DNA of 64,000 nucleotides from positions 1-64,000 of the forward strand of contig NZ_JABBGM010000010.1 of NCBI RefSeq assembly GCF_012927405.1, written 5' to 3'. Of this stretch, positions 25,036 through 34,682 are shown piece after piece; position 1 is the stretch's first letter, and every line of letters starts with the position of its first letter. Origin of the DNA: Novosphingobium olei. GTDB lineage: Bacteria > Pseudomonadota > Alphaproteobacteria > Sphingomonadales > Sphingomonadaceae. A program made the translations under genes and the position numbers. The notes below the pieces were generated by a model. It was not told where the DNA came from, did not search any database, and was given only the letters and a program-made list of their open reading frames with translations.

Positions 25036-26007
25036 TCACAACCATCCGATCCGGCGGAAGCGCACGTAAAGCCCCCCGCAGATCGAGATTATCGCGGCCC
25101 AGACCACGAAGTACCCGTAGTGCCACTTGAGTTCCGGGATGTAGTCGAAATTCATGCCATAGATGCCCGCGATGGCCGTCGGCACGGCCAGGATCGCGGC
25201 CCAGGCGGCCAGCTGCCGGGTCATTTCGCCCTGCCGGTGCTGCTCGAGCAGGCTGGCCGTCTCGACGATGGCCGCCAGCGTTTCCTTCAGGCCGCGCATC
25301 CGCGCCATCACCCGGCGCACGTGGTCGAGCACATCGCGGAACCAGATCCGCGCCGACGGGTCGATCGTCGGCAGGTCGGCCTGCACCAGCCGCTCGACCA
25401 TTTCCTCCATCGGCCCGATCACCCGCTCGAACCGGCGCAGCTGGCGGCGCAGGCGGAAGATGCGGCGGATCACCGCCTGTTCGGGGAACACGTCGATCGC
25501 CGATTCCTCCATCCCCTGCGCTACGTCCTCCAGCCGGTCCATGATCGGCAGGTAGCCATCGGCGATGAAGTCGAGCACCGCGTGCAGGACATAGTCCGCG
25601 CCTTCCGCCAGCCGCTCGGCATCGGCTTCCAGCTCGCGCCGCAGTTCGCGGTGCGCGCGCGATGAACCGAACCGCACCGAGATGATGAAGTCCGTGCCCA
25701 GGAAGAACGCCGTCTGGCCATAGACGATGCTCTCCCCGTCCTCGCCCAGCGAGGCCGTGCGCGCGACGACGAACAGCTGCTTGCCGTAGATGTCCACCTT
25801 GGGCATCTGCCGGGGGTTGAGCGCATCTTCCACCGCCAGCGGGTGCAGCCCGTACTGCCGCCGCACCAGCTCCATTTCCGCCGCATCGGGTTCGCACAGG
25901 CCGATCCAGTCGAAGCAGCCCGCCGGGCATTCGCGCCGCTGGCCATCCAGTTCGATGGCGATTTCGTGCGCCTTTCCGGCGGAATAGCGGCGTGCGGCAA
26001 CGATCAT
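25036..26007 (-). CDS. corA: CorA-type Mg2+/Co2+ channel
   Basis: 323 aa if started at MIVAARRYSAGKAHE, the usual family start; an ATG at 26079 would add 24 residues. Cytoplasmic alpha/beta N-domain, a long helix (RVMARMRGLKETLAAIVETA), then two C-terminal membrane helices with the invariant YGMNFD loop and a basic RFRRIGWL tail. Pentameric inner-membrane channel for Mg2+ or Co2+. Confidence 0.92.
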   Translation of the reverse strand: MIVAARRYSAGKAHEIAIELDGQRRECPAGCFDWIGLCEPDAAEMELVRRQYGLHPLAVEDALNPRQMPKVDIYGKQLFVVARTASLGEDGESIVYGQTAFFLGTDFIISVRFGSSRAHRELRRELEADAERLAEGADYVLHAVLDFIADGYLPIMDRLEDVAQGMEESAIDVFPEQAVIRRIFRLRRQLRRFERVIGPMEEMVERLVQADLPTIDPSARIWFRDVLDHVRRVMARMRGLKETLAAIVETASLLEQHRQGEMTRQLAAWAAILAVPTAIAGIYGMNFDYIPELKWHYGYFVVWAAIISICGGLYVRFRRIGWL

Positions 26008-26108
26008 GCCGGCCTGTCTGTCCCGCCGGGCAACAAAACGCAATTCCCCGCTGGAAATTGCCACCAGACGCGCTAACATCGGTGTAAATAACGATCGGGA
26101 GAAAGACC

Positions 26109-27632
<1,524 letters not shown>

Positions 27633-27735
27633 GGGCGCCCCGTCGATCGGCTTGCGGGGCATGTTCGTGACAGCCCCGCAAGCGCCCTCCGGCCCCTCTT
27701 GCCAGCGGCGGCCTTTGCGGTAACGGTGCCCGGCG

Positions 27736-28497
27736 ATGACAGACACCGCCCGCATCTGGACCGCCGCGCTGATCGTGATCGGGGACGAAATCCTCTCCGG
27801 CCGCACGCAGGACAAGAACATCGCGCAGATCGCCACCTGGCTTGGCGTGCAGGGCATCCGCCTGCGCGAAGTGCGCGTCGTGGCCGACGACATGGACGCG
27901 ATCGCCGAAGCGGTGAACACCCTGCGCGCGCGCAACGATTACCTGTTCACCACCGGCGGCATCGGCCCCACGCATGACGACATCACCGTCGATGCCATCG
28001 CCGCCGCGGTGGGCGTGCCGGTGATCGTTCACCCGCAGGCGCGCGCCATTCTCGAACGCTATTACGAAACGCGCGGCGGCCTCACCGATGCGCGGCTGCG
28101 CATGGCACGCGTGCCCGAAGGCGCCGATCTGATCGTCAACCGCATGTCGGGCGCGCCGGGCATCAAGTTCGGCAACATCTACATCATGGCCGGCGTGCCT
28201 TCGATCACGGCGGGGATGCTCGATGGCCTGACTGGAACGCTCGAAGGCGGGCTGCCGCTGCTGTCCACCACGGTCGGCTGCTGGGTCGCCGAAAGCGAGA
28301 TCGCCGAACTGCTGGCGCAGACCGAGCGCGCCTACGACGGCGTGCAGATCGGCAGCTATCCCTTCTTCCGCGAAGGGCGCACGGGCGCGAACTTCGTCAT
28401 CCGCTCGACCGACCAGGCCCAGCTCGATGCCTGCGCCGCCGCGCTGTCCGATGCGCTGGCCGCCATGGGCCGCGAACCCTTCGCCGGGGGCATCTGA
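27736..28497 (+). CDS. CinA/MoaB-type molybdopterin-binding domain protein
   Basis: 253 aa, the N-terminal (MoCF-biosynthesis-like) domain of the CinA family without the C-terminal amidase. IVIGDEILSGRTQDKN and TTGGIGPTHDDIT (about 72-83) are the family motifs. Known full-length members hydrolyse ADP-ribose or deamidate NMN; this short form is of unclear role. It shares an apparent operon with the following four + strand genes (gaps of 3-25 bases). Confidence 0.88.
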   Translation: MTDTARIWTAALIVIGDEILSGRTQDKNIAQIATWLGVQGIRLREVRVVADDMDAIAEAVNTLRARNDYLFTTGGIGPTHDDITVDAIAAAVGVPVIVHPQARAILERYYETRGGLTDARLRMARVPEGADLIVNRMSGAPGIKFGNIYIMAGVPSITAGMLDGLTGTLEGGLPLLSTTVGCWVAESEIAELLAQTERAYDGVQIGSYPFFREGRTGANFVIRSTDQAQLDACAAALSDALAAMGREPFAGGI

Positions 28498-28508
28498 GCG
28501 AGCGCGAC

Positions 28509-29072
28509 ATGGACCTGCGGCCATCGCTCGCGGTCATTGCCGTCGCCGCCTCCAGCACCGGACTTGCCGGCTGCGCCCCGGCCCAGCTGCACCGCTTCCA
28601 GCAGACCCTGCGCGCGCGCGACAGCGCCACCGCGGCGCTCACCGAATGGTGCCGCGCCGAAGGGATCGCCCCGCAAGGCGAAATCCGCGCGCTGGTCGAT
28701 CGCGCCGCGTTTGAGGAACCCGATGGCGAAACGCGCGCCCTGCTCGGCCTTGCCCCCGGCCAGCGCGTGGGCTTTCGCCACGTGCGCCTTGCCTGCGATG
28801 GGGTTGTGCTGTCCGAAGCCAAGAACTGGTACGTGCCCGATGCGCTCACCCCCGAAATGAACCGCATCCTCGAAACCACCGATGCGCCGTTCGGCAAGGT
28901 CGTGGCGGGCCTCGGCTTCCACCGCGAACGCCTCTCCGAAAGCGCAGGTGGCTGGCCCGGCTGCCCAAAGGATACCGTCCTTTCGCATCGCGGGCTCTTG
29001 CGCCGTGCCGATGGCACCGCCATCAGCCTGGTTATCGAGTGTTATACAAAAGCCAATTTCAAGAAGGGATAG
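28509..29072 (+). CDS. Chorismate-lyase-fold (UbiC-like) lipoprotein candidate
   Basis: 187 aa. The N-terminus is hydrophobic with GLAGCAP, a lipobox-like element. The domain LGLAPGQRVGFRHVRLACDG then SEAKNWYVPDALTPEMNRIL and TTDAPFGKVVAGL follows the order of UbiC (LREILLCADG, RTVVPVSTL, GKTPLGRYL), with a late ISLVIECYTK whose Glu matches the catalytic Glu of UbiC. The relationship is by my own alignment and weak; ubiquinone biosynthesis is not asserted. Confidence 0.55.
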   Translation: MDLRPSLAVIAVAASSTGLAGCAPAQLHRFQQTLRARDSATAALTEWCRAEGIAPQGEIRALVDRAAFEEPDGETRALLGLAPGQRVGFRHVRLACDGVVLSEAKNWYVPDALTPEMNRILETTDAPFGKVVAGLGFHRERLSESAGGWPGCPKDTVLSHRGLLRRADGTAISLVIECYTKANFKKG

Positions 29073-29076
29073 AGGG

Positions 29077-29862
29077 ATGAGCGAACTGGTCACCATCGAA
29101 AAGCGCGACGCGGTCGCGATCGTCACGCTCAACCGGCCCGAAGCGATGAACGCGCTGTCCCGCGGCCTTCGCGATGCGCTGGCCAAGGCGATGGACCAGG
29201 TCGCCAGCGATGACGATGTTTCGGTCGTGATCCTGACCGGCGCGGGCGAACGCGCCTTCTGCGCCGGGCTCGATCTCAAGGAACTGTCCACCGGCAACGG
29301 CCTGTCCGCCGTCGCCCCCACCGGCGATGAACCCGCCGATCCGGTCTACGCCATCGAACATTGCCCCAAGCCGGTGATCGGCGCGATCAACGGGGTTGCC
29401 ATCACCGGCGGCTTCGAAGTCGCCATCGCCTGCGACGTGCTGATCGCCAGCGACAAGGCGCGCTTTGCCGATACCCACGCCCGCGTCGGCATCCTGCCCG
29501 GCTGGGGCCTGTCGCAGAAGCTGCCGCGTTTGATCGGCATCGCCCGCTACAAGGAAATGGCCTTCACCGGCAACTTCATCGACGCGGCAAAGGCGCTCGA
29601 ATGGGGCCTCGTCAACCGCGTCGTCCCCGCCGCCGACCTGCTCGATACCGCGCTCGCCCTCGCCGCCGAAATGGCCACGATCCCGGCGAAGACGCTGTCT
29701 GCGTACAAGGCGCAGATCGATGGCGGCAACGCGCTCGCCTATGGCGAAGGCCGCACCCACGAAAAGAGCGCCAGCCGCGCCTTCTCCGCCTCGCTCACCG
29801 CAGAGGACATCGCCGGCCGCGTCGCCGGCGTGCAGGCGCGCGGGCGCACACAGGCTGGGTAA
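29077..29862 (+). CDS. Enoyl-CoA hydratase/isomerase (crotonase) family protein
   Basis: 261 aa starting at ATG 29077 after AGAGGG. Oxyanion-hole motifs RAFCAGLDLK and INGVAITGGFEV are present. The first catalytic glutamate position (QPE in rat hydratase) is DTH here, with H134; the second, in YKEMAFTG, keeps E160. Members with one glutamate often act as isomerases, hydrolases or C-C lyases instead of hydratases. 5 bases after the UbiC-like gene. Confidence 0.85.
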   Translation: MSELVTIEKRDAVAIVTLNRPEAMNALSRGLRDALAKAMDQVASDDDVSVVILTGAGERAFCAGLDLKELSTGNGLSAVAPTGDEPADPVYAIEHCPKPVIGAINGVAITGGFEVAIACDVLIASDKARFADTHARVGILPGWGLSQKLPRLIGIARYKEMAFTGNFIDAAKALEWGLVNRVVPAADLLDTALALAAEMATIPAKTLSAYKAQIDGGNALAYGEGRTHEKSASRAFSASLTAEDIAGRVAGVQARGRTQAG

Positions 29863-29877
29863 GGGCGCACACCGGCA

Positions 29878-30828
29878 ATGCGCGTTCTCGTCACCGGATC
29901 GTCGGGCTGGCTCGGCCGCCACTTTGCCGCGCGGTTGCGGCAGGACGGGCACCGGGTCACCGGGCTCGATCTTGCCGCAGGGCCCGAAACGCAGGTGGTC
30001 GGCTCGGTGGCCGATCGCCGCGCGGTCGAACGCGCCTTTGCCTTCGGGGCGGACGCGGTGGTCCACGCCGCCGGTCTGCACCAGCCCGATCTCGTGCGCA
30101 CGCGGCTGCAGAACTTCGTCGACATCAACGTCTCGGGCACGCTTGCCCTGCTGGAGGCGGCAAAGGCGGCGCAGTGCAGCGCCTTCGTCATGACCTCGAC
30201 CACCTCGCTGATGATCGACCGCGCCATCCGCGAGGAACGGGGCGATGCCGCCGTCTGGCTCGACGAAAGCCACGCCCCGCTCAACCCGCGCAACATCTAC
30301 GGCACCACCAAGCTCGCCGCCGAAGGGCTCGTCCGCCTGTTCGCGCAGGAACACGGCCTGCCCGGCGTGGTGCTGCGCACCAGCCGCTTCTTTCCCGAAG
30401 ACGATGATCGCCCCACCGCGCTGCTCAGCGGCCCCAACATCAAGGCCAACGAATTCCTCAACCGCCGCCTGAGCGTGGAGGATGCGGTCGAAGCCCACCT
30501 CGCCGCGCTGTCCCACGCCCAGCAGATCGGCTTCGGCCTGTTCATCGCCTCGGCCCCGCCGCCGTTCACGCGCGACGAAGTGGCCGACCTGAAGCGCGAC
30601 GCCCGCGCCGTCATCGCCCGTCACTTCCCCGATGCGGCCGAGCTTTACGCAAGGCGCGGCTGGCAGCTGCCGCGCAGCATCGGCCGGGTCTACGATCCCT
30701 CGCTTGCCGAAGCGACGATCGGCTGGCGAGCGAAGACCGACTTCGCCGCCGTGCTCGAAGCCTTGCGAACCGACGCACCGCTGCCGTTCGTGCACGATGC
30801 GTCGTACGTTTCGCCCAAGGACCGCTAG
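29878..30828 (+). CDS. NAD-dependent epimerase/dehydratase (extended SDR)
   Basis: 316 aa. The TGSSGWLGR loop (residues 6-14) binds NAD(P), ADAVVHAAG is the second cofactor motif, and the active site is Y141-GTT-K145 with the S/T pair in MTSTTSLM. The C-terminal half should bind the substrate, usually a nucleotide sugar, but no sugar genes adjoin. It follows the crotonase gene by 15 bases, so it is in the same operon. Confidence 0.87.
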   Translation: MRVLVTGSSGWLGRHFAARLRQDGHRVTGLDLAAGPETQVVGSVADRRAVERAFAFGADAVVHAAGLHQPDLVRTRLQNFVDINVSGTLALLEAAKAAQCSAFVMTSTTSLMIDRAIREERGDAAVWLDESHAPLNPRNIYGTTKLAAEGLVRLFAQEHGLPGVVLRTSRFFPEDDDRPTALLSGPNIKANEFLNRRLSVEDAVEAHLAALSHAQQIGFGLFIASAPPPFTRDEVADLKRDARAVIARHFPDAAELYARRGWQLPRSIGRVYDPSLAEATIGWRAKTDFAAVLEALRTDAPLPFVHDASYVSPKDR

Positions 30829-30843
30829 GACCGCGCCCCGCCG

Positions 30844-32817
30844 TCAGGGCGCCGGGGTGACCGGCACCACCGGCAGCCATACCGCGCTCGCCCCCTCGCC
30901 GCCGCGCTCGATCGAGATCGTCGCCGCCTTGTAGTCTTCCTTCTTCGCCAGGAAGATGTTGGGCACGAACGTCTGCGGATTGCGGTCATAGAGCGGGAAC
31001 AGCGAAGACTGCACCTGCACCATGATGCGGTGGCCCGGCTGGAACACGTGGTTCACCGTCGGCAGGCGGAAGCGATAGCGCTGCACCTGCCCCGCCGGGA
31101 TCGCGGTCGGGTTGCTGAAGCTGTCGCGATAGCGCCCGCGGAAGATGTCGAGCGCGATCGGCAGTTCATAGCCGCCCATCTTGGGGTCGGAGGCCACCTC
31201 GTCCGGGTAGACGTCGATCACCTTGACCACGAAGTCGCCATCGGTCCCGGTGGTCTTGGCGAACAGGTCCGCGATCGGCGCGCCGCTCACCCGCACCGGT
31301 GCGTTGAGCACACCCGTCTGGTAGGTCAGCACGTCGGGGCGGCCATCGGCGTGGCGCTGGTCGCTCACCAGCCAGTCGCCCCAGCGCCCGTCGCCGAAGT
31401 TCACCGGGCGCGGCAGGTGCGGCACCGGCTTGGCCGGATCGGAGACATACGAATCCTCGCCCGCCGCCGCCTTGTCGAACGACAGGCCGCCGTTCGCGCC
31501 AAGGTAGATCGGCGTCAGGCCCGCCTTGCACCCGCTTTCGCAGGCGAGCGGCCAGTCGGCCAGCTTGTCCCAGTGGTTCTCGCCGGTGTTGTAGATCGCC
31601 ACCTGCGGCAGGTTCGCGGGCGGCCCGTCCTTGAGGTACTGGTTGAACAGCGGCAGCACCATGTCCTCGCGGAACTGCTGCGCGGTATCGCCATTCCACT
31701 GGAACGGCCCCAGCGAGCGGCCATCGCGGTTGACCTGGCTATGCCGCCACGGCCCCATCACCAGGAAGTTGTTGCCGAGCTTGCCCTTGGCCTTCAGCGC
31801 CTCCCACGAATGGATCGCGCCATACATGTCCTCCTGGTCCCACAGCCCCTGCTCCCAGATCGTGGGCACGTTCGAAGGGTTCGCCGCCAGCAGCTTGTCG
31901 AGCGCCTGCCCCTGCCAGAACCCGTCATAGGCGACGTGCTGGACCATCTTCTTCCACGCCGGCAGCTGGTCGAAGCCCGATTTCTTCGCCCATTCGTTCG
32001 CCCCGCCCAGCCGGCGGAATTCCTCGTAGTTGTCGTAGACGCCGGTCGCCGGTTCCTTGCCATCGCCCTTGTAGCCGGTCTGCGATCCGATCCAGCCGAT
32101 GTTGGCCAGGCGGAACGCGCCATAGTGGAACCAGTCATCGCCCATCCAGCCATCGATCATCGGGCTTTCGGGCGCGGCCACCTTCAGCGCGGGATGCGGA
32201 TCGAGCAGCGCCATCACCACGGTGAAGCCTTCGTAGCTCGATCCGATCATGCCCACCTTGCCGTTGCTTTCAGGCAGGTTGGCCTTCTTCACCAGCCAGT
32301 CGATCGTGTCCCAGGCATCGGTCACGTGGTCGACCTTGGTGGGGTTGAGCGGCCCGCGCACGGGCCGGGTGACGATGTAATCGCCTTCCGAGCCGTACTT
32401 GCCGCGGATGTCCTGATACACGCGGATGTAGCCCGCCTTGACGAAGCCTTCGTCCGCCAAGGGCAGGGTCGAAATCATGTTCGGGCTGTCCGCGCGCGAT
32501 GCCCGCCCCCGCGCGTTGTACGGCGTGCGCGTCAGCACGATCGGCGCATTGGTCGCGCCCTTGGGGATCACGATCACGGTGTAGAGCTTCGTCCCATCGC
32601 GCATCGGGATCATCACTTCGCGCTTGATGAAGTCGCGCGCGTCGATCGGCGGGGTGAACTTGGCCGGAATGTCGCCAGCGGGCGCGGCATTGGCTGCGGC
32701 GGCGATGTCCTTGGGGCTGGAGACGACCTGCGCGGCCAGCGGGCCGGCGCCGGCAATCGCGGAAACGAATACGGGAGCAACGATCAACGCGGCAAGACGC
32801 GCGGATTTCAAACGCAT
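30844..32817 (-). CDS. Exported CocE/NonD-family serine hydrolase
   Basis: 657 aa with a signal peptide (MRLKSARLAALIVAPVFVSA). The alpha/beta-hydrolase domain has the nucleophile motif GSSYEG with S194 and a W-rich cap (PWRHSQVN). A C-terminal jelly-roll domain of X-Pro dipeptidyl-peptidase type ends in GHRIMVQVQSSLFPLYDRN. Members hydrolyse esters, acylated amino acids or X-Pro peptides outside the cytoplasm. Convergent with the epimerase operon. Confidence 0.88.
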   Translation of the reverse strand: MRLKSARLAALIVAPVFVSAIAGAGPLAAQVVSSPKDIAAAANAAPAGDIPAKFTPPIDARDFIKREVMIPMRDGTKLYTVIVIPKGATNAPIVLTRTPYNARGRASRADSPNMISTLPLADEGFVKAGYIRVYQDIRGKYGSEGDYIVTRPVRGPLNPTKVDHVTDAWDTIDWLVKKANLPESNGKVGMIGSSYEGFTVVMALLDPHPALKVAAPESPMIDGWMGDDWFHYGAFRLANIGWIGSQTGYKGDGKEPATGVYDNYEEFRRLGGANEWAKKSGFDQLPAWKKMVQHVAYDGFWQGQALDKLLAANPSNVPTIWEQGLWDQEDMYGAIHSWEALKAKGKLGNNFLVMGPWRHSQVNRDGRSLGPFQWNGDTAQQFREDMVLPLFNQYLKDGPPANLPQVAIYNTGENHWDKLADWPLACESGCKAGLTPIYLGANGGLSFDKAAAGEDSYVSDPAKPVPHLPRPVNFGDGRWGDWLVSDQRHADGRPDVLTYQTGVLNAPVRVSGAPIADLFAKTTGTDGDFVVKVIDVYPDEVASDPKMGGYELPIALDIFRGRYRDSFSNPTAIPAGQVQRYRFRLPTVNHVFQPGHRIMVQVQSSLFPLYDRNPQTFVPNIFLAKKEDYKAATISIERGGEGASAVWLPVVPVTPAP

Positions 32818-32947
32818 GGACGACCCTTCATCTGGTTACATCGGGAACCATAGAGCGCCCCGTGCGAGAGCGCCAGCGCCCGAAAGCACCGGAACCGCAG
32901 GCGATGTTCCCGCATTGGCGGCGGACTGCATAGAAGGAGATCACGTC

Positions 32948-33499
32948 ATGGCCCGAACGGGCAAGCTCGCCGCGCTGGGCGGTATCGCCGTCGTCGCAGG
33001 CGCCCTCGCGGCATGGCGGGCAAAGCTGCGCCATCCGGTCGGCAACCCGGCCGTGCCAGACCCTGCACGCAACGTCGACGTCGAACGCTATCTCGGCCGC
33101 TGGTACGAAATCGCGCGCTATGAACAGGCCTTCGAAAAGGACTGCGAAGGCGCCACGGCCGATTACGCGCTGCGCGCCGATGGCCGGATCGACGTCGTCA
33201 ACCGCGCCCGCCGCGCGGACGGCAAGTGGGTCACCACCAAGGGCGTCGCGCGCATCGTCGACAAGGGCACCAACGCCAAGCTCAAGGTGCGCTTCTTCGG
33301 CCCGATCACCGGCGATTACTGGATCCTCGATCACGGCAAGGAATATGGCTGGGCCATCGTGGGCGAAGGCTCGGGCCGCTATCTCTGGCTGCTGATGCGC
33401 GAACAGGTGCCGGGCGAAGCGAAGGTCGAAAAGCTGATCGAACGCGCCGCCGCGCTCGGCTACGACACCACGCTGCTGCGCCGCACCGCGCAGCCGTGA
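32948..33499 (+). CDS. blc: Lipocalin (Blc-type), membrane-anchored
   Basis: 183 aa. The start at 32948 follows a good AAGGAG site. An N-terminal hydrophobic anchor (LAALGGIAVVAGALAAW) precedes the lipocalin barrel: YLGRWYEIARYEQAFEKDC is the first structurally conserved region (GxW), then DYWILDHGKEYGWAIVG and LWLLMREQVP. Blc proteins bind lysophospholipids or fatty acids in the envelope. No lipobox Cys, so anchored by the helix or secreted. Confidence 0.9.
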   Translation: MARTGKLAALGGIAVVAGALAAWRAKLRHPVGNPAVPDPARNVDVERYLGRWYEIARYEQAFEKDCEGATADYALRADGRIDVVNRARRADGKWVTTKGVARIVDKGTNAKLKVRFFGPITGDYWILDHGKEYGWAIVGEGSGRYLWLLMREQVPGEAKVEKLIERAAALGYDTTLLRRTAQP

Positions 33500-33500
33500 T

Positions 33501-33734
33501 CTACTGCGCGTTCCTCGGCCGCGCGCGCCGCCGCCGCTTGCGCGCTGGCGCGGCACCATCGGCCGCGGCCGGCGCCACCGCCCATTCGGTCCCCGCTGCG
33601 GCATAGGCTTCCAGCTCGCGCCAATGCCGGTCCCACCCGGGCCCGCGCCGCTCGGGCGGCACCTCGGCCTCGACCATCGCCCGCGCGCGTGTCACCGGAT
33701 TGGCAGGAACGTCATCTTCGGAAGGATCGGACAC
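33501..33734 (-). CDS. Small basic hypothetical protein, 77 aa
   Basis: GTG start at 33734 with GGAG upstream (VSDPSEDDVPANPVTRARAM). A Trp-rich middle (RGPGWDRHWRELEAYAAAG) and an arginine-rich tail (ARKRRRRARPRNAQ), a pattern seen in many short sphingomonad proteins annotated hypothetical. The long extension upstream of GTG in the same frame crosses REP-like repeats, so it is non-coding. Function unknown. Confidence 0.6.
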   Translation of the reverse strand: MSDPSEDDVPANPVTRARAMVEAEVPPERRGPGWDRHWRELEAYAAAGTEWAVAPAAADGAAPARKRRRRARPRNAQ

Positions 33735-34110
33735 ACGGCACTCCTGCTGGCCGCCGTCGATGCCCCGCACCACGCCGCAGGGCAACCCGTCCCCGTGCGG
33801 AAACATGGGGATTTGTCTTCCGCACGAGGCGTGGCCCCAAGAAGAAGAACAGTCCTTCGACAGGCTCAGGACAGACGGCGGTGTGGGAGCGCCCAAAACG
33901 TCATCCCAGCGAAGGCTGGGATCGCTGGCGACAGGGCGCCTCCCAACCGTTCCACAAACCGCCAACGATGCCAGCCTGCGCTGGCATGACGTCTGAGGAA
34001 CGAACACCCCACGCCCCCCAACACCGCCCGCCCTGAGCCTGTCGAAGGGCCGCCCTTGTTCTCCCAGGCGCAACACCAAGACCGCACGCAACACCCACCC
34101 CACTCCAACC
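33735..34110. other. Repeat-rich gap upstream of the 77-aa gene
   Basis: No gene. It contains the REP-like pair listed separately. The open frames here carry typical repeat translations (FDRLR, MPAQAG) and should not be annotated as proteins. Confidence 0.6.
33854..34048. repeat. REP/BIME-like composite of inverted palindromes
   Basis: CCTTCGACAGGCTCAGG (33854-33870) is repeated inverted at 34032-34048. Between them are two hairpins: ATCCCAGC-GAAG-GCTGGGAT (33903-33922) and ATGCCAGC-CTGC-GCTGGCAT (33968-33987). The latter two are bordered by GTCAT and ATGAC, so they are opposed copies of a single family. Sphingomonad intergenic repeats with these cores are very common; presumably moved by a REP-associated transposase elsewhere in the genome. 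Confidence 0.75.
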
Positions 34111-34139
34111 TTGACAAAACGTACCATATAGGTTATACG
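34111..34139 (+). promoter_or_regulatory. Strong sigma70-like promoter facing an unassigned region
   Basis: TTGACA (34111-34116) and TATACG (34134-34139) with an exact 17-base spacer. The spacer holds a dyad ACC-ATATA-GGT that could be a repressor site. Transcription would run rightward into 34145-34682, where no clear gene exists. Confidence 0.55.
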
Positions 34140-34682
34140 CCCCCCCACGGACCGGGAGCGGCATGGCCGGCTTGCTCTTCGCTCCTTCGGGCCAATCTCC
34201 ACGATGGGAAAGGCCCGACGCGACCGGCGCGGGTCGGCGCTGCGGGAGGCCACTTCCTCGGAAGCGGTCAGCGAGGGCGTTAAGCCCCAAGTCCCTCAGG
34301 GCACACCCAACGCCACTGCAACGGACGGGCGGATGTGGTGCGGTGGTTCAACCGCGTGGCAGCGCCTCCCTGAAGTCACAGTGCCCCATGATCCGCCAAA
34401 GATCCGCTTCCACGCCGATCGAGGCCGTCCGGGCTGATCCTTCAGGGACTTATCGCTACGGACCGGGCCGCCTTGCGAGCCGCCGCCCGGGTTTCGAGCC
34501 CCCGTCCGACTACAGGCTGAGCCGATCCGGGATAGCCAACGCCCCGCCGGCCACTCGCCACAGCGTTCCTCTTGCCCTCCACGCGCACGCGCCACGCATG
34601 GCGCCCGCGCCGGTCGCGCAGGTCCGTACCGCTTCCCAACGGCGTTATCGTCCGGGCTCGCCGCCGGATATGGGGGTGTGGG
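34140..34682 (+). ncRNA. Unassigned transcribed-looking region, possible structured RNA
   Basis: Downstream of the promoter at 34111. Two mutually exclusive pairings are possible: AAGTCCCT (34289-34296) with AGGGACTT (34444-34451), or TCCCTGAAG (34367-34375) with CTTCAGGGA (34440-34448). A small hairpin GCGGT/ACCGC lies at about 34341-34356. Competing pairings are typical of regulatory RNAs. The alternative is a short protein from ATG 34204 (MGKARRDRRGSALREA). I recognise neither; tmRNA, RNase P RNA, 6S and SRP RNA signatures are absent. Confidence 0.25.

Noticed and set aside
33735-34253. N-terminal extension of the 77-aa gene
   Set aside because: Runs through REP-like repeats (FDRLR and MPAQAG type translations). 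The GTG at 33734 with GGAG is a better start.
34430-34540. T-arm-like sequence GGGTTTCGAGCCC resembling a tRNA or tmRNA
   Set aside because: No matching acceptor, D or anticodon arms, and no tag-peptide frame.
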